Source of the DNA: CAVPFA01 sp963703655
GTDB taxonomy: Bacteria > Actinomycetota > Acidimicrobiia > Acidimicrobiales > Bog-793
NCBI GenBank assembly: GCA_963703655.1
Contig: CAVPFA010000003.1
Location: 2,108,001-2,172,000, forward strand
Length of the DNA: 64,000 nt
Direction: 5' to 3'
A program made the position numbers and the translations under genes. Below the pieces are notes generated by a model. The model was not told the origin of the DNA. It ran no database searches and worked only from the letters and a program-made list of their open reading frames with translations. Below are positions 8,917 to 18,058 of this stretch, piece by piece (within the stretch, counting starts at the first letter, position 1; each line of letters begins with the position of its first letter).

Positions 8917-9818
8917 CTTCTTTGTATCCGGCCGAACGGATCCAAAAGGTCGCGCAGGTGGTCGCCGAAGGCGTTGAGGAACAGCACGACGAGGGCGAGG
9001 AGGGCGCCGGGGAGGACGACCATCCACGAGGTGATGTCGAGGTAATCGCGTCCCACCGTGAGGATGAGCCCGAGGCTCGGTGTCGGGGCTTGGACACCGA
9101 GGCCGAGGAACGACAGGCCCGCCTCCCCGATGATCGACGTCGCGATGAAGTACACGACCATAACGATCGTCACGGGCAACAGGTTGACGACAAAGTGCCG
9201 CGCGCTGATGACCACCTTCGGGACGCCGAGGACCCGGGCCGCGTTCACGAAGTCGCGCTCCCTGAGCGACAGGACCTCTCCCCGGACGATCCTCGCGAAG
9301 CCGGCCCAGTTGGTGAGCGCCAAGGCGAGGACCACGGTGGTCAGGCTGGGACCGATCCATCCGGCGAAGACGACCGCGAGCAGGATGGCCGGGAACGCCC
9401 AAGTCACGTCCACGACGATGTTGGTCGCGGCGTCTGCGACCTGGCCGAAGAAGCCGCCGAAGATCCCGACCAGCAGACCGAGCACGACCGATATCAAAGA
9501 CACGCCGACACCGATGGCGAGCGAGATGCCCAGGCCCCCGACCAGCTGCCAGAACATGTCACGGCCAAGATTGTCCGTGCCGAGGATGTGACCGGTCGAA
9601 AGCGGCGGCTGGAACGTCTCGATGAGGTTCTGCTGGAGGTAGAGATGTCGTAGCGAGGGAACGACCTGGATCACGACACCCGCGACGCCTCCGACCACGA
9701 GCACGACCGACCCGAGCACCCACAAGATGTTGGATCGGCGAACCAGGCGACGGGTCGCACGCGACGCGGACGGGCGCGTGGGCTCGAGCTCGAGTGGGGC
9801 TGAGGTGACGACGCTCAT
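8913..9818 (-). CDS. Peptide/nickel-type ABC importer permease (DppC-like)
   Basis: A membrane permease of 301 aa with an N-terminal TM segment after SNILWVLGSVVLV, then HILGTDNLGRDMFWQLVGG, the DppC/OppC signature, and about five further hydrophobic segments. The EAA loop contains FVNAARVLGVPKVVISARH and the C-terminus GDHLRDLLDPF. It overlaps DppB-like upstream and DppD-like downstream by 4 bp each. Confidence 0.93.
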   Translation of the reverse strand: MSVVTSAPLELEPTRPSASRATRRLVRRSNILWVLGSVVLVVGGVAGVVIQVVPSLRHLYLQQNLIETFQPPLSTGHILGTDNLGRDMFWQLVGGLGISLAIGVGVSLISVVLGLLVGIFGGFFGQVADAATNIVVDVTWAFPAILLAVVFAGWIGPSLTTVVLALALTNWAGFARIVRGEVLSLRERDFVNAARVLGVPKVVISARHFVVNLLPVTIVMVVYFIATSIIGEAGLSFLGLGVQAPTPSLGLILTVGRDYLDITSWMVVLPGALLALVVLFLNAFGDHLRDLLDPFGRIQRR

Positions 9819-10747
9819 GGTTGCTCGCCCGAGACGCGAACACGGGGGTCGACCAGGCGCAAGATGACGTCGCCGAGGGCGCTGGCCATCACGACCGCCG
9901 CAGCGAGGAGCAGCGACAGCACCTCGGCGACGGCGTAGTCACGGTCGAGCACGGCGTTGACCAACTGGGTGCCGAGCCCCGGCCAGCGGAAGATCACCTC
10001 GACGAGAATGGTGTACCCGAGCAGGTTGCGGACCTGGATCGTCCCGAGCGACACGATCGAGCCGAGCGAGTTGCGAAGGACGTGACGCCACGTGATGCGT
10101 CGTTCCGAGATGCCTCTTGCTCTCAAGGTCCTCGTGAAGTCCGCTGACATCTGCTCGAGGAAGGAGGTGCGCGTGACCCGAACCGTCAGCGACCACGGCT
10201 CGGCTGCGAGCACGACAGCGGGCAGGATGAGATCGGTGAACGACCCGGCGCCGCCGACGGGCAGCAACCGCAGGTGCACTCCGACGACGAGCACGAGCAC
10301 CGTGCCGAGCACGAAGTTCGGGACGGACAGGACCAGGCTCGCCACGGCGCGCACGATCCGGTCCAGCCACGAGTCCCTCGTTCTCGCAGCAATCACACCG
10401 ACGGGGATGCCGAGCCCGAAGGCGAGCAGGAAGGCCGCGCCGGCGAGCTGGGCCGTGTACCCGATCGACGTGTTGAAGATCGTGAGGACCGGGAGGTCGC
10501 TGACGAGCGAGGTCCCGAAGTGACCTCTGACCACGCCCGAGATGTAGTGCCAGTACTGGACGGGCGCCGGATCCAGCAGACCGTGATGGCGCTCGTAGGC
10601 GACGATGACCGAATGAGGGGTCGTGGCTACGTCGAAGACACTGCTGACGACGCTTCCCGGGCTTCCGTGCAAGCCGATGAACGTGGCGATTGACGCCAGA
10701 AAAATGACCACGATCGCGTAGCCGAACCGGGTCACCACGAACTTCAT
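9815..10747 (-). CDS. Peptide/nickel-type ABC importer permease (DppB-like)
   Basis: A permease of 310 aa beginning MKFVVTRFGYAIVVIFLASIA, with the DppB/OppB pattern: a periplasmic GHFGTSL motif, EAA loop TLRARGISERRITWRHVLRNSL, and LVNAVLDRDYAVAEVLSLLLA near the C-terminus. It is separated from the upstream binding-protein gene by 137 bp that holds a strong hairpin. Confidence 0.93.
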   Translation of the reverse strand: MKFVVTRFGYAIVVIFLASIATFIGLHGSPGSVVSSVFDVATTPHSVIVAYERHHGLLDPAPVQYWHYISGVVRGHFGTSLVSDLPVLTIFNTSIGYTAQLAGAAFLLAFGLGIPVGVIAARTRDSWLDRIVRAVASLVLSVPNFVLGTVLVLVVGVHLRLLPVGGAGSFTDLILPAVVLAAEPWSLTVRVTRTSFLEQMSADFTRTLRARGISERRITWRHVLRNSLGSIVSLGTIQVRNLLGYTILVEVIFRWPGLGTQLVNAVLDRDYAVAEVLSLLLAAAVVMASALGDVILRLVDPRVRVSGEQP

Positions 10748-10815
10748 GTGCGCCTCTCAGCCAACGTGCGTCCTACCGCAATGCAACTCAGGCCGTGGGG
10801 CTCAAGCCAGCTGGG

Positions 10816-10843
10816 GGTGACGTCCGCGTGAGCGGACGTCACC
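10816..10843 (-). terminator. Stem-loop between binding-protein and permease genes
   Basis: A perfect inverted repeat of 12 bp, GGTGACGTCCGC and GCGGACGTCACC, with a 4-nt loop (GTGA). There is no U-run after it, so it is probably not a full terminator. In importer operons such hairpins often stabilise the upstream binding-protein message and reduce downstream transcription, giving more binding protein than permease. Confidence 0.7.
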
Positions 10844-10884
10844 GGACGCCGGTTCCGGCGGCGCTTGCCTTCCTCCAGCCACGG

Positions 10885-12570
10885 TCATCCGTTGCGCAGC
10901 CACACGTCATTGTAGAAGGGGTACAGATTGGCCTGGTTGGGCTGCCAGCCCACGACGTTGGTCGTGTGCGCCCAGATCGTGTTCTGCGTGTAGATCGGGA
11001 TGAGCGGCACCAGCTCGGCGAAGACGGCCTGGTAGGCGTACGCCGTCTCCTTGAGCTGCGTCGCGTTGGCAGCATCCTGCCAGGCCGCGTACTGCTTGTA
11101 GAGCGGCTTCAGCGCGCTCACCTGCGGCTGGTAGAACTCGACGAAGAGCACGGAGACGTCGATCGGGCTCGACCACAGCCACTTGAACGCGTACGACGTG
11201 GTCTTCGCCGTCAGCTTCGGGTAGAACGCCGCCTGCGACAGGCTCTCCACCTGCATCTCGATTCCGACGTTGGCGAGCATCTGGCTGAGCGCCTGCATGA
11301 CCTGGTTCTGGGTCTCGTCGGTGAGGTTGTAGGTCTTGAACGAAAGGTGCTTTCCGTTCTTGGTCCGGATGCCGCTCGAGCCCTTCTTCCAGCCAGCCTC
11401 GTCGAGCAGATGCTCGGCCAGGCCGAGGTTGAACTGGTTGAACTTCTCGACCGCCGGGTTGTAGAACTTGTACTTCGTCATCACCGGCCCGTAGGTGGCA
11501 ACCGCGTGACCGAGGAAGATCGACTCGACGATCGCCTTACGGTCGATCGCGTGGGAGATCGCCTGACGGACCCGCAGGTCGTTGAAACCTAGCGCTTCGT
11601 CTCCCAGGTTGACCGAGAGGAAGAAGTTCGAGAGCTCCTGGTACTCGAGGACGACGATGTCCGGGTTGTCCTTCAACGTGAGGACGTCTTGCGGCGGTGG
11701 ATTCTTGATGGCGTCGACGAGTCCGGTCTGTATCTGGGGCGCACGCTCGGACGCGTCCGTGATCGAGATCCATTCAATGGAGTCGAGATAGGCCTTGCCC
11801 TTGTTCTGGAAGAACGGAACAATCGAGCCGGGGTATTCCTCCCATCTCTTTGCAATGACGTGCTCGCTCGGCGAGAAGCTCGTCAGTATGAACGGGCCGG
11901 TGCCATTGGTGGCTCCCGTCCCATAGCTGGCCCCGTCTGCCTTCCAGGTCGCCGGGTCCATGATGTAGGAATATTCCGTTGTCACTGTCTCTTGGAACGC
12001 CCGGAATGGGTGCTTCGTGGCGCACAAGATGTTCTGACCGTGCGAGCTGACGCTCGTGATGGGAGTCCAGAACGGCCCGTTCTGCCCCGTCTTGGGACTC
12101 AGGAACAACTTGAAGTCCTCGACCACTGCGGCCGGAGTGAGGGGCGCGCCGGACTGGAAGTGCAGACCCTCCCGTAGATGGAACGTCCATCCGTGGGGCC
12201 CGCTCGAGAACGAGTCGGCGAGCATCGGCACGATCTCGCCTGCGGGATTCCGCATCACAAGCGCCTCGAAGAGCGCGTTGTAGTCAGGGTCGGCCCACGC
12301 GTTCGCGACAGGATCGGGCGGCGTGAAGACGCGGTCGTATCCCTCGCGGAACCTGCCGCCCCTTCTCGGAGTGCTCCGCGGCAGCGACTCTCGTTCGGCT
12401 GCGCCGGGGCGAGCCGTCGAGGCTCCCGCAGCCCCGCTCGCGACGAGCGGCCCGACGACGGCGGCCGTGACACCGAGCAGGCCGGCTCGCTTCAGAAGAT
12501 CCCGCCTCGAGATCCGTCGGTCGACGTATTCGCCGACCACTTCCTGCAGGCCGTCAGGTGACCGATCCAT
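10885..12570 (-). CDS. Tat-exported peptide-type ABC solute-binding protein
   Basis: A family 5 extracellular solute-binding protein of 561 aa. Residues 21-27 (SRRDLLK) form a twin-arginine motif, followed by a hydrophobic stretch (GLLGVTAAVVGPLVASGAAGA), so it is exported folded. The mature part shows FREGYDRVFTPPDPV, WTFHLREGLHFQSGAPL and the C-terminal NLYPFYNDVWLR. ATG 12570 follows GGGGGG 6 nt upstream. It is the first gene of the operon, with a recognisable promoter just before it. The ligand cannot be read from sequence. Confidence 0.92.
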   Translation of the reverse strand: MDRSPDGLQEVVGEYVDRRISRRDLLKRAGLLGVTAAVVGPLVASGAAGASTARPGAAERESLPRSTPRRGGRFREGYDRVFTPPDPVANAWADPDYNALFEALVMRNPAGEIVPMLADSFSSGPHGWTFHLREGLHFQSGAPLTPAAVVEDFKLFLSPKTGQNGPFWTPITSVSSHGQNILCATKHPFRAFQETVTTEYSYIMDPATWKADGASYGTGATNGTGPFILTSFSPSEHVIAKRWEEYPGSIVPFFQNKGKAYLDSIEWISITDASERAPQIQTGLVDAIKNPPPQDVLTLKDNPDIVVLEYQELSNFFLSVNLGDEALGFNDLRVRQAISHAIDRKAIVESIFLGHAVATYGPVMTKYKFYNPAVEKFNQFNLGLAEHLLDEAGWKKGSSGIRTKNGKHLSFKTYNLTDETQNQVMQALSQMLANVGIEMQVESLSQAAFYPKLTAKTTSYAFKWLWSSPIDVSVLFVEFYQPQVSALKPLYKQYAAWQDAANATQLKETAYAYQAVFAELVPLIPIYTQNTIWAHTTNVVGWQPNQANLYPFYNDVWLRNG

Positions 12571-12612
12571 GAATTTCCCCCCTATGACTTTGGGCTGTCC
12601 GCTTTGGCGAGT

Positions 12613-12641
12613 ACAGTAGAACAAACGCTTGGCTAGGTCAA
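12613..12641 (-). promoter_or_regulatory. Probable sigma-70-type promoter of the uptake/catabolic operon
   Basis: On the minus strand TTGACC and TACTGT are separated by 17 bp, about 43 bp before the start of the binding-protein gene. Both boxes are close to the housekeeping consensus. Confidence 0.6.
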
Positions 12642-13528
12642 GAGAGCCCTCGCCAGTGCCACGGGTGGGAGGAGTGAGCCCGACTGGCGGAGGGCTCGGG
12701 AGATGCCTGCCCGGGAGCTCGCACGGCTGGTCGGTCTGCTCGGGTCGGGCCCTGCCTCCGCAGGCGTCGAGAACGAGCAGAATCGCTCTCAGCCCGCTTG
12801 GCTCCTTCGGCTCCCAACCGTGCCGAGTGGGCGCTGGGCATTGCGTTGCCGCCGATCGTCCCACCTTCGAAGGCGCCGATCAGCCAGCAGCTTGAACTCG
12901 AGAGCTTCTCCGATCCCCGGACGGATCGGCTTCGGGCTCCTTGTGGAAAGCCAAGCGTTGCTCCCCGCCGTACGAGGGTGCAGGGCAGCGTGTTTCCGAT
13001 GTCTGCGCCTCAGGACGGTGCCGGCTCCTCAGAGAAGCGGCGAAGGCTTCGACGCCAGGGCCCTGGGCGCCCGCACGTTGGGAGTCTCGACGAGGTGTGG
13101 AGTTGCCCAGGCCGGTCCGCTCTTCGCGGGGCACCGGCGCCGGCCGCCCTCCCGTGGGGATCAGCGTCGCCCCTGCTGGAAGTACTCGATGCCGGCATTC
13201 GGGCGCGCTCCGAAAAGAGGGGCGCCCCAACCCCCGCGACCACGACTCGCACAGTCGCCGAATGCCGAAAATGGCAATCCGAGCCGGCTGACTCGTGGCA
13301 ACGCACAGCCTCGGCGTCAGTGCATGGTGCGAAGTCGCTCAGGTGCCATACGTGTCAAATGTAATGCTGCGCGCCCAGGTCACTGCTCACCTTGTCGGGG
13401 TACGACGTGCGCGGATGCGCGCCAATGAGGGTACCAAGCCGGTCAGCTACAGATCGACAGCGAGCGAGCGAGGACGGACGATCAGGCGTGGGGGGCACTT
13501 TGCTGGGCAGAGATCGGGGCTCGGCCCT
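12642..13528. other. Long stretch without a recognisable gene
   Basis: About 890 bp between the operon promoter and the response-regulator stop. Open frames exist on both strands, but their translations are Arg/Pro/Ser-rich with no domain pattern or good start site. I see no RNA gene or repeat. It may hold a decayed gene. Confidence 0.4.
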
Positions 13529-14185
13529 TCAGGAGCCGAGGAAACGCAGGACGGCGAGCACCCGTCGATGGTCCGACTGCGACACCGGCAGGTCGAGCTT
13601 GGCGAAGATGTTGGCGACGTGCTTCTCCACGGCGCCCTCGGAGATCACGAGCGTCGTGGCGATCGCGGCGTTGGAGCGGCCCTCGGCCATGAGCGAGAGC
13701 ACTTCGCGCTCGCGGGCGCTCAGCCCCGAGAGGGAGTCGAGCCGCCGGGACGCCCCTACCAACTGCGTGACGACCTCGGGGTCGAGGGCGGTTCCGCCGG
13801 AGGCGACGCGCACGAGCGCCTCCACGAAGTCGCTGACGTCGGCCACGCGGTCCTTCAGCAGATAGCCGATGCCGGCAGCGTCGTCGGCGAGCAGTTCTGC
13901 GGCGTAGCGCGTCTCGATGTACTGGGAGAAGAGCAGGATACCGAGCGCTGGATACCGCTTCCGCAGCTCGATCGCGGCCCTGAGTCCCTCGTCGGTGAAG
14001 GTCGGGGGCATGCGGATGTCGATCACGGCGACGTCGGGACAGTCGCGTTCGATCGAGGCTCGCAACGCCTGCGGCTCGCTCACGGCATCGGTGACCTCGA
14101 AACCACGATCGGCCAATAGCTGTACCAGCCCGTCGCGCAGGATCGCAGAGTCCTCGGCGATAGCGACACGGATCGAATCGCTCAT
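13529..14185 (-). CDS. NarL/FixJ-family response regulator
   Basis: A protein of 218 aa with a receiver domain (acidic pocket AEDSAILRD; phospho-acceptor Asp in VAVIDIRMP near residue 55; the switch Ser in ILLFSQY; Lys in LLKDRV). A LuxR-type HTH follows (LSAREREVLSLMAEGRSNAAIA then VEKHVANIFAKL). It begins directly after the histidine-kinase stop codon, so the two are an operon and probably a cognate pair. The regulated genes are not shown by the sequence; the catabolic operon downstream is one candidate. Confidence 0.93.
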   Translation of the reverse strand: MSDSIRVAIAEDSAILRDGLVQLLADRGFEVTDAVSEPQALRASIERDCPDVAVIDIRMPPTFTDEGLRAAIELRKRYPALGILLFSQYIETRYAAELLADDAAGIGYLLKDRVADVSDFVEALVRVASGGTALDPEVVTQLVGASRRLDSLSGLSAREREVLSLMAEGRSNAAIATTLVISEGAVEKHVANIFAKLDLPVSQSDHRRVLAVLRFLGS

Positions 14186-15622
14186 CTAGGCGTGCAGGGG
14201 GAGGTCGACGGTCACGACCGTCGGGCCACCGAGAGGGCTCGTTATGTCGAGGTGACCGTCGACTGCTTTGACGCGGTCGGTAAGCCCGCGAAGTCCGCTC
14301 GATGAGGAGCCGAGCGTAGAGATGTGCGCACCTCCGCGTCCGTCGTCGCGGACCACGACGCGCAGCCATCGGCCGTGCTGGGCGCAGCTGATGCTCGACC
14401 TCGAGGCGTGGGCGTGCTGGGCGACGTTGGCGAGAAGTTCGGCCACGCAGAAGTAGGCGATTGCCTCGATCGCCTGTGTTGGACGCTCGTCGAGCATCAC
14501 CGTGAAGTCGGTCGGGAGCGCGCTCCGAGCTGCCAGAGTGGACAAAGCGCCCTCGAGTCCGGTGTCCAGGACGGGCGGGTGGATGCCTCGAGCGAGGTCG
14601 CGTAGCTCGACGATGGCCTCCTTGGCGCCTCGGTGGGCGTCATCGACGAGGCGGCGTACCTGCTCGAGGTCGACGTCGTCTACGCCGGCCAGCTTCTCCT
14701 TGGCTTGGCCCAGGCGCATCGCGAGAGCCACGAGCTGCGCCTGCGTGCCGTCGTGGAGGTCCCGCTCGATCCGACGGAGCGTCGCTGCCGATTCATCGAC
14801 CGTCTGCGCGCGGGCGTGCTCTAGCGACCGAACTCTCGCTGTCATCGCATCGGGTGCGAGCAGCGCTCTCATCAGGCGGCGGTCGACGTAGACGACCGAA
14901 CGCATCGTCCACGGAGCGACGAAAAGCAGGATCACGCCGGTGAGGAAGATGGCCGTCCCGTGGAGGAAGCCGCTCGTGCCGACGGAGAGGTAGCCGGGAG
15001 GGAAAAGGTTGACGGCTATGCCGAACTCGCCGGGACGCTGCGCTCCCGCACCCCAGAGCGGGTACCCGAGGCAGAAGAAGGCGTCCACCCAGACGCTCAA
15101 GGCGAACCAGACGCCGAAGGCCGCGACGGGGATCTTGATCACCGAGTACGCCATCGCGCGCCATCCCGCCCGGTCGCGGAGTGCCGACTGCAGCCACCCG
15201 AAGAACCCAGTACGCGGCGCGAGCGGATCCGGCTCCTCGATCTGCTCGTCGAGGAAGGTGCGGGCGAGGCCACGGTGGAACGAACCTAAGCCTCTGGCAC
15301 CGCGGACGCCGGCGGCGATGATGATCACGCCGACGAAGGTGATGAACAGCGCGATACCGGCGAGCGTGCTGAGCGCGACGAAGATGACGCCGACGATCGC
15401 CAGCAGCGCAGAGAGGACGAACCAGATGAACTCGCTCCATGTCCGCCTTGTGAAGGGCGCCCGCCAGACGGTGTCCGCGATTCGCCGCATCTGCTCGAGG
15501 CGGGCCTCAGAGATCACTATCACTTTGCCCTCGCCCCCCGGGCGCCACTCCACGCGTCGATCCGAGTCATCGACATCAACCTTCATCATTGGATATCCCG
15601 TAGGATCATCGCTGCGGCTCAT
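14186..15622 (-). CDS. Sensor histidine kinase, NarL-partner (HisKA_3) type
   Basis: A protein of 478 aa. An N-terminal soluble segment is followed by several TM helices (FIWFVLSALLAIVGVIFVAL and others up to about residue 250). Next come the HisKA_3 box RIERDLHDGTQAQLVALAM with the phospho-His, and a HATPase domain (ELLANVAQHAHAS, VVRDDGRGG, GLRGLTDRVKAVDG). The order and the LHDG motif are those of NarX/DesK-like kinases. The N-terminal membrane part probably senses an envelope signal. Confidence 0.92.
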   Translation of the reverse strand: MSRSDDPTGYPMMKVDVDDSDRRVEWRPGGEGKVIVISEARLEQMRRIADTVWRAPFTRRTWSEFIWFVLSALLAIVGVIFVALSTLAGIALFITFVGVIIIAAGVRGARGLGSFHRGLARTFLDEQIEEPDPLAPRTGFFGWLQSALRDRAGWRAMAYSVIKIPVAAFGVWFALSVWVDAFFCLGYPLWGAGAQRPGEFGIAVNLFPPGYLSVGTSGFLHGTAIFLTGVILLFVAPWTMRSVVYVDRRLMRALLAPDAMTARVRSLEHARAQTVDESAATLRRIERDLHDGTQAQLVALAMRLGQAKEKLAGVDDVDLEQVRRLVDDAHRGAKEAIVELRDLARGIHPPVLDTGLEGALSTLAARSALPTDFTVMLDERPTQAIEAIAYFCVAELLANVAQHAHASRSSISCAQHGRWLRVVVRDDGRGGAHISTLGSSSSGLRGLTDRVKAVDGHLDITSPLGGPTVVTVDLPLHA

Positions 15623-16015
15623 TTCTCTGGCAGATCGGCGGCACAGTCACCGCTCTCGTGTTGACATGGTACGGACCGACGCAGCTCCCGAGAATGCCGC
15701 CAGCTGGTGTCTCCCGACGGGTGCTAACCCCCGTCTCCCCGAACCGCGGCGCGCCCTGTGACCTCCGACGGCCGCTCTTGGGCCCACCGGACGTGGCTCG
15801 CAGCGTCGGATGCGGCGGGAGCCCAGGTCGTTCGACGACGGCCGGATGTCGGGGGAGTTACTATGGGCTGAGGCCATGCTCAGCCCTAAAGGCAGTGGAA
15901 CGCACGCACGCCGTCAGCCGAACCGAAGTCGCCGCTCTTGTCGCCAGCGCTCTGCACCGGAGGATCTGAAGCAAACGAGCTCGGCCTCCGTGAATGCGTT
16001 GGCACCGAGGCGTCC
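15623..16015. other. Divergent intergenic region
   Basis: About 390 bp between the divergently oriented kinase and aldolase genes. It should carry both promoters; I see no convincing pair of -35/-10 boxes and no gene-like frame. Confidence 0.4.
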
Positions 16016-16786
16016 GTGAGTCGCCCCCGACTCCGAGAGCTGCTTCAGTCCGACCAGCCTCGTATAGGGACCTGGATCAGCATCCCTGCCCCGTATGTGG
16101 TCGAAATCTTTGCATCGATTGGATTCGACTGGTTGTGCATCGACATGCAGCACGGCTTCATCGGCGACGACCTGCTGCCTTCGATGCTGATGGCCGCGGC
16201 GGTCTCAGGCACACCAACGGTGGTGAGAACACGATGGAACGATCCCGCGGCGATCATGCGCCCGCTCGACGCGGGAGCGGACGGCGTCATCGTTCCGCTA
16301 GTAAACGACCGAGACGAAGCGCTCCGGGCGGCGCGAGCGAGCCGCTATCCCCCTAACGGAATCCGAAGCTGGGGTCCGATGCGTCCTCTCGAGGACGGCG
16401 CCCCCGGCGCCAGGCCTGACGACGAGCCTGTCTGCATCGTCATGGTGGAGACAAAGGAAGCCGCTGCCAGCGCCGCGGCAATTGCATCGACGCCGGGCAT
16501 CGACGGCGTGTTCGTTGGTCCGAGCGACCTTTCCTTATCGCTGTCTGGTCGACTGGGAGCCGACATCAGCGATCAGACTGCAGCCATCTCACAAGCGTGC
16601 GCTGACGCCGGGATCATCGCGGGAGTGGCCTGCGGCGGACCTGAGTCCGTGATCGCGGCTCAGGCGGCCGGGTTCCGGTTGCTGACATTGGAGTGGGACG
16701 TGGCAATGCTCGCTGCTGGTGCGACGAGCGCACGAAGCGCCGTCCGTTTAGCGCTCGAGAAGACCTTGAAAGACGAGGCCGGCTAA
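16016..16786 (+). CDS. HpcH/HpaI-family aldolase
   Basis: An aldolase of about 256 aa of the class II HpcH/HpaI type: GTWISIPAPYVVEIFASIGFDWLCIDMQHG, the PTVVRTRWNDPAAI strand, GADGVIVPLV, VETKEA and GIDGVFVGPSDLSLS. Conserved Arg, Glu and Asp residues for metal and pyruvate binding are present. It would reversibly split a 2-keto-3-deoxy acid into pyruvate and an aldehyde. The start GTG 16016 is chosen because homology begins right after it; the longer frame upstream is not conserved-looking. It is followed 3 nt later by an enolase-superfamily dehydratase, so the pair suggests sugar-acid breakdown. Confidence 0.88.
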   Translation: MSRPRLRELLQSDQPRIGTWISIPAPYVVEIFASIGFDWLCIDMQHGFIGDDLLPSMLMAAAVSGTPTVVRTRWNDPAAIMRPLDAGADGVIVPLVNDRDEALRAARASRYPPNGIRSWGPMRPLEDGAPGARPDDEPVCIVMVETKEAAASAAAIASTPGIDGVFVGPSDLSLSLSGRLGADISDQTAAISQACADAGIIAGVACGGPESVIAAQAAGFRLLTLEWDVAMLAAGATSARSAVRLALEKTLKDEAG

Positions 16787-16789
16787 CCC

Positions 16790-17965
16790 TTGCAAATCCG
16801 AGAGGTCACGCTTCATCGTATTCTGGTTCCGCTCGAGGAGCCTACGATATGGATCGCTGGAGTCGATACCGCGTGGTCGCGCACGATATTGCGGATGCGG
16901 ACGGATGACGGAATTGAGGGCATCGCCGAGACGAGTGGCGATGATGCGACATACGCACAGCTTCACGCACTGAAGCACCTGTTCATTGGCAAGTCACCCT
17001 TCGACCGACAGCAGATCTTGTCGACTCTCTGGGCGGTGCCGACGCAACACGGGACGAGTGGCAAGCACGCAATACAGGCGCTGGAGACCGCTTGCTGGGA
17101 CATCGTAGGCAAGGCACTCGATCAACCTCTGCACAGGATGCTCGGTGGCAAGCTTCGCTCCACTGTGCCGATGATCGCCTACGTTCACCCTCGGGTCGAG
17201 ATCGCAGGCGGTCGTGCCCTTGGGCGCGATTCCGCCGAAGTCGTGGACTACGCAACACGCCTCGTCGAGGCTTACGGGTTCGGGACGATCAAGGTCAAAG
17301 GAGGGGTATTCTCACCGAACGAAGAGCTCAAGACGATGCGTGCGCTACGCGTGGCCTTCCCAGGGCACGAACTTCGCTTCGACCCGAACGCGCTGTGGTC
17401 GGTCGAGACGGCCATCCGGATCGGCCGTGAGCTCGAGGGTCTCTCGCTTGAATGGTACGAAGATCCTGCGTGGGGAATCGAAGGAATGCGTCGCACTCGT
17501 CGCAAGGTCCGTATTCCGCTTGCGACGAACATGTGCTGCCTGCAGCTAGACCAGCTCCCCGTTGCGATCCGTGCGAACGCGTTCGACATCGAGCTTCTTG
17601 ACATAGATGACTGGGGTGGACTCACGGCAACTCTTAAGGCTGCGGCGGCCTGTGAGGTTTTCCAGGTCGGTGTAGGACTTCATTCGAGTGGCGAAGCGGG
17701 TATCGGGACCGCCCTCCGCCTACAGGTCGCAGCAGCTCTTCCCACATTACCCCATGCCATGGACTCGTATTACCACCACCAGACAATGGACGTGATAACG
17801 GTGCCACACCATTATGCCGACGGCGCTATGGCTGTCCCTGATGGCCCCGGCCTGGGCGTCGAAATCGACAGCGAGCAGCTTCGCCGCCTCGAGGCCCTCT
17901 ACGCGGCGGGCGCGCACGTCGTCGAGGATCCGACGACTGGCCCTCGGTACCCCGGGCTCTACTAG
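16790..17965 (+). CDS. Enolase-superfamily dehydratase, glucarate-dehydratase-like
   Basis: A protein of 391 aa starting at TTG. The capping domain is N-terminal. The barrel carries IKVKGG (catalytic Lys pair), RFDPNALW and WYEDPAWG (metal Asp and Glu), then LDIDDWGG and LHSSGEAGIG. The KxK pair, DPN and the late His in H-S fit the glucarate dehydratase branch. It would dehydrate a sugar acid to a 2-keto-3-deoxy acid, which the neighbouring aldolase could cleave. The exact sugar is not shown. Confidence 0.85.
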   Translation: MQIREVTLHRILVPLEEPTIWIAGVDTAWSRTILRMRTDDGIEGIAETSGDDATYAQLHALKHLFIGKSPFDRQQILSTLWAVPTQHGTSGKHAIQALETACWDIVGKALDQPLHRMLGGKLRSTVPMIAYVHPRVEIAGGRALGRDSAEVVDYATRLVEAYGFGTIKVKGGVFSPNEELKTMRALRVAFPGHELRFDPNALWSVETAIRIGRELEGLSLEWYEDPAWGIEGMRRTRRKVRIPLATNMCCLQLDQLPVAIRANAFDIELLDIDDWGGLTATLKAAAACEVFQVGVGLHSSGEAGIGTALRLQVAAALPTLPHAMDSYYHHQTMDVITVPHHYADGAMAVPDGPGLGVEIDSEQLRRLEALYAAGAHVVEDPTTGPRYPGLY

Positions 17966-18058
17966 AACAACGGCACCCCAAGGGATAGCAGGCAAATCGT
18001 GCCGGCTCCTCGTTGTCTGTCAGGGCACTAGCCTTTCGACCGCCAGGGGAGGTGAGAG

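Noticed and set aside
10816..10843. Rho-independent terminator
   Set aside because: The stem is strong but there is no T-run on the transcribed side, and the downstream permease genes have no promoter of their own that I can see.
12642..13528. Protein-coding gene in the gap before the response regulator
   Set aside because: All frames are Arg/Pro/Ser-rich without recognisable domains, ribosome sites or codon bias.
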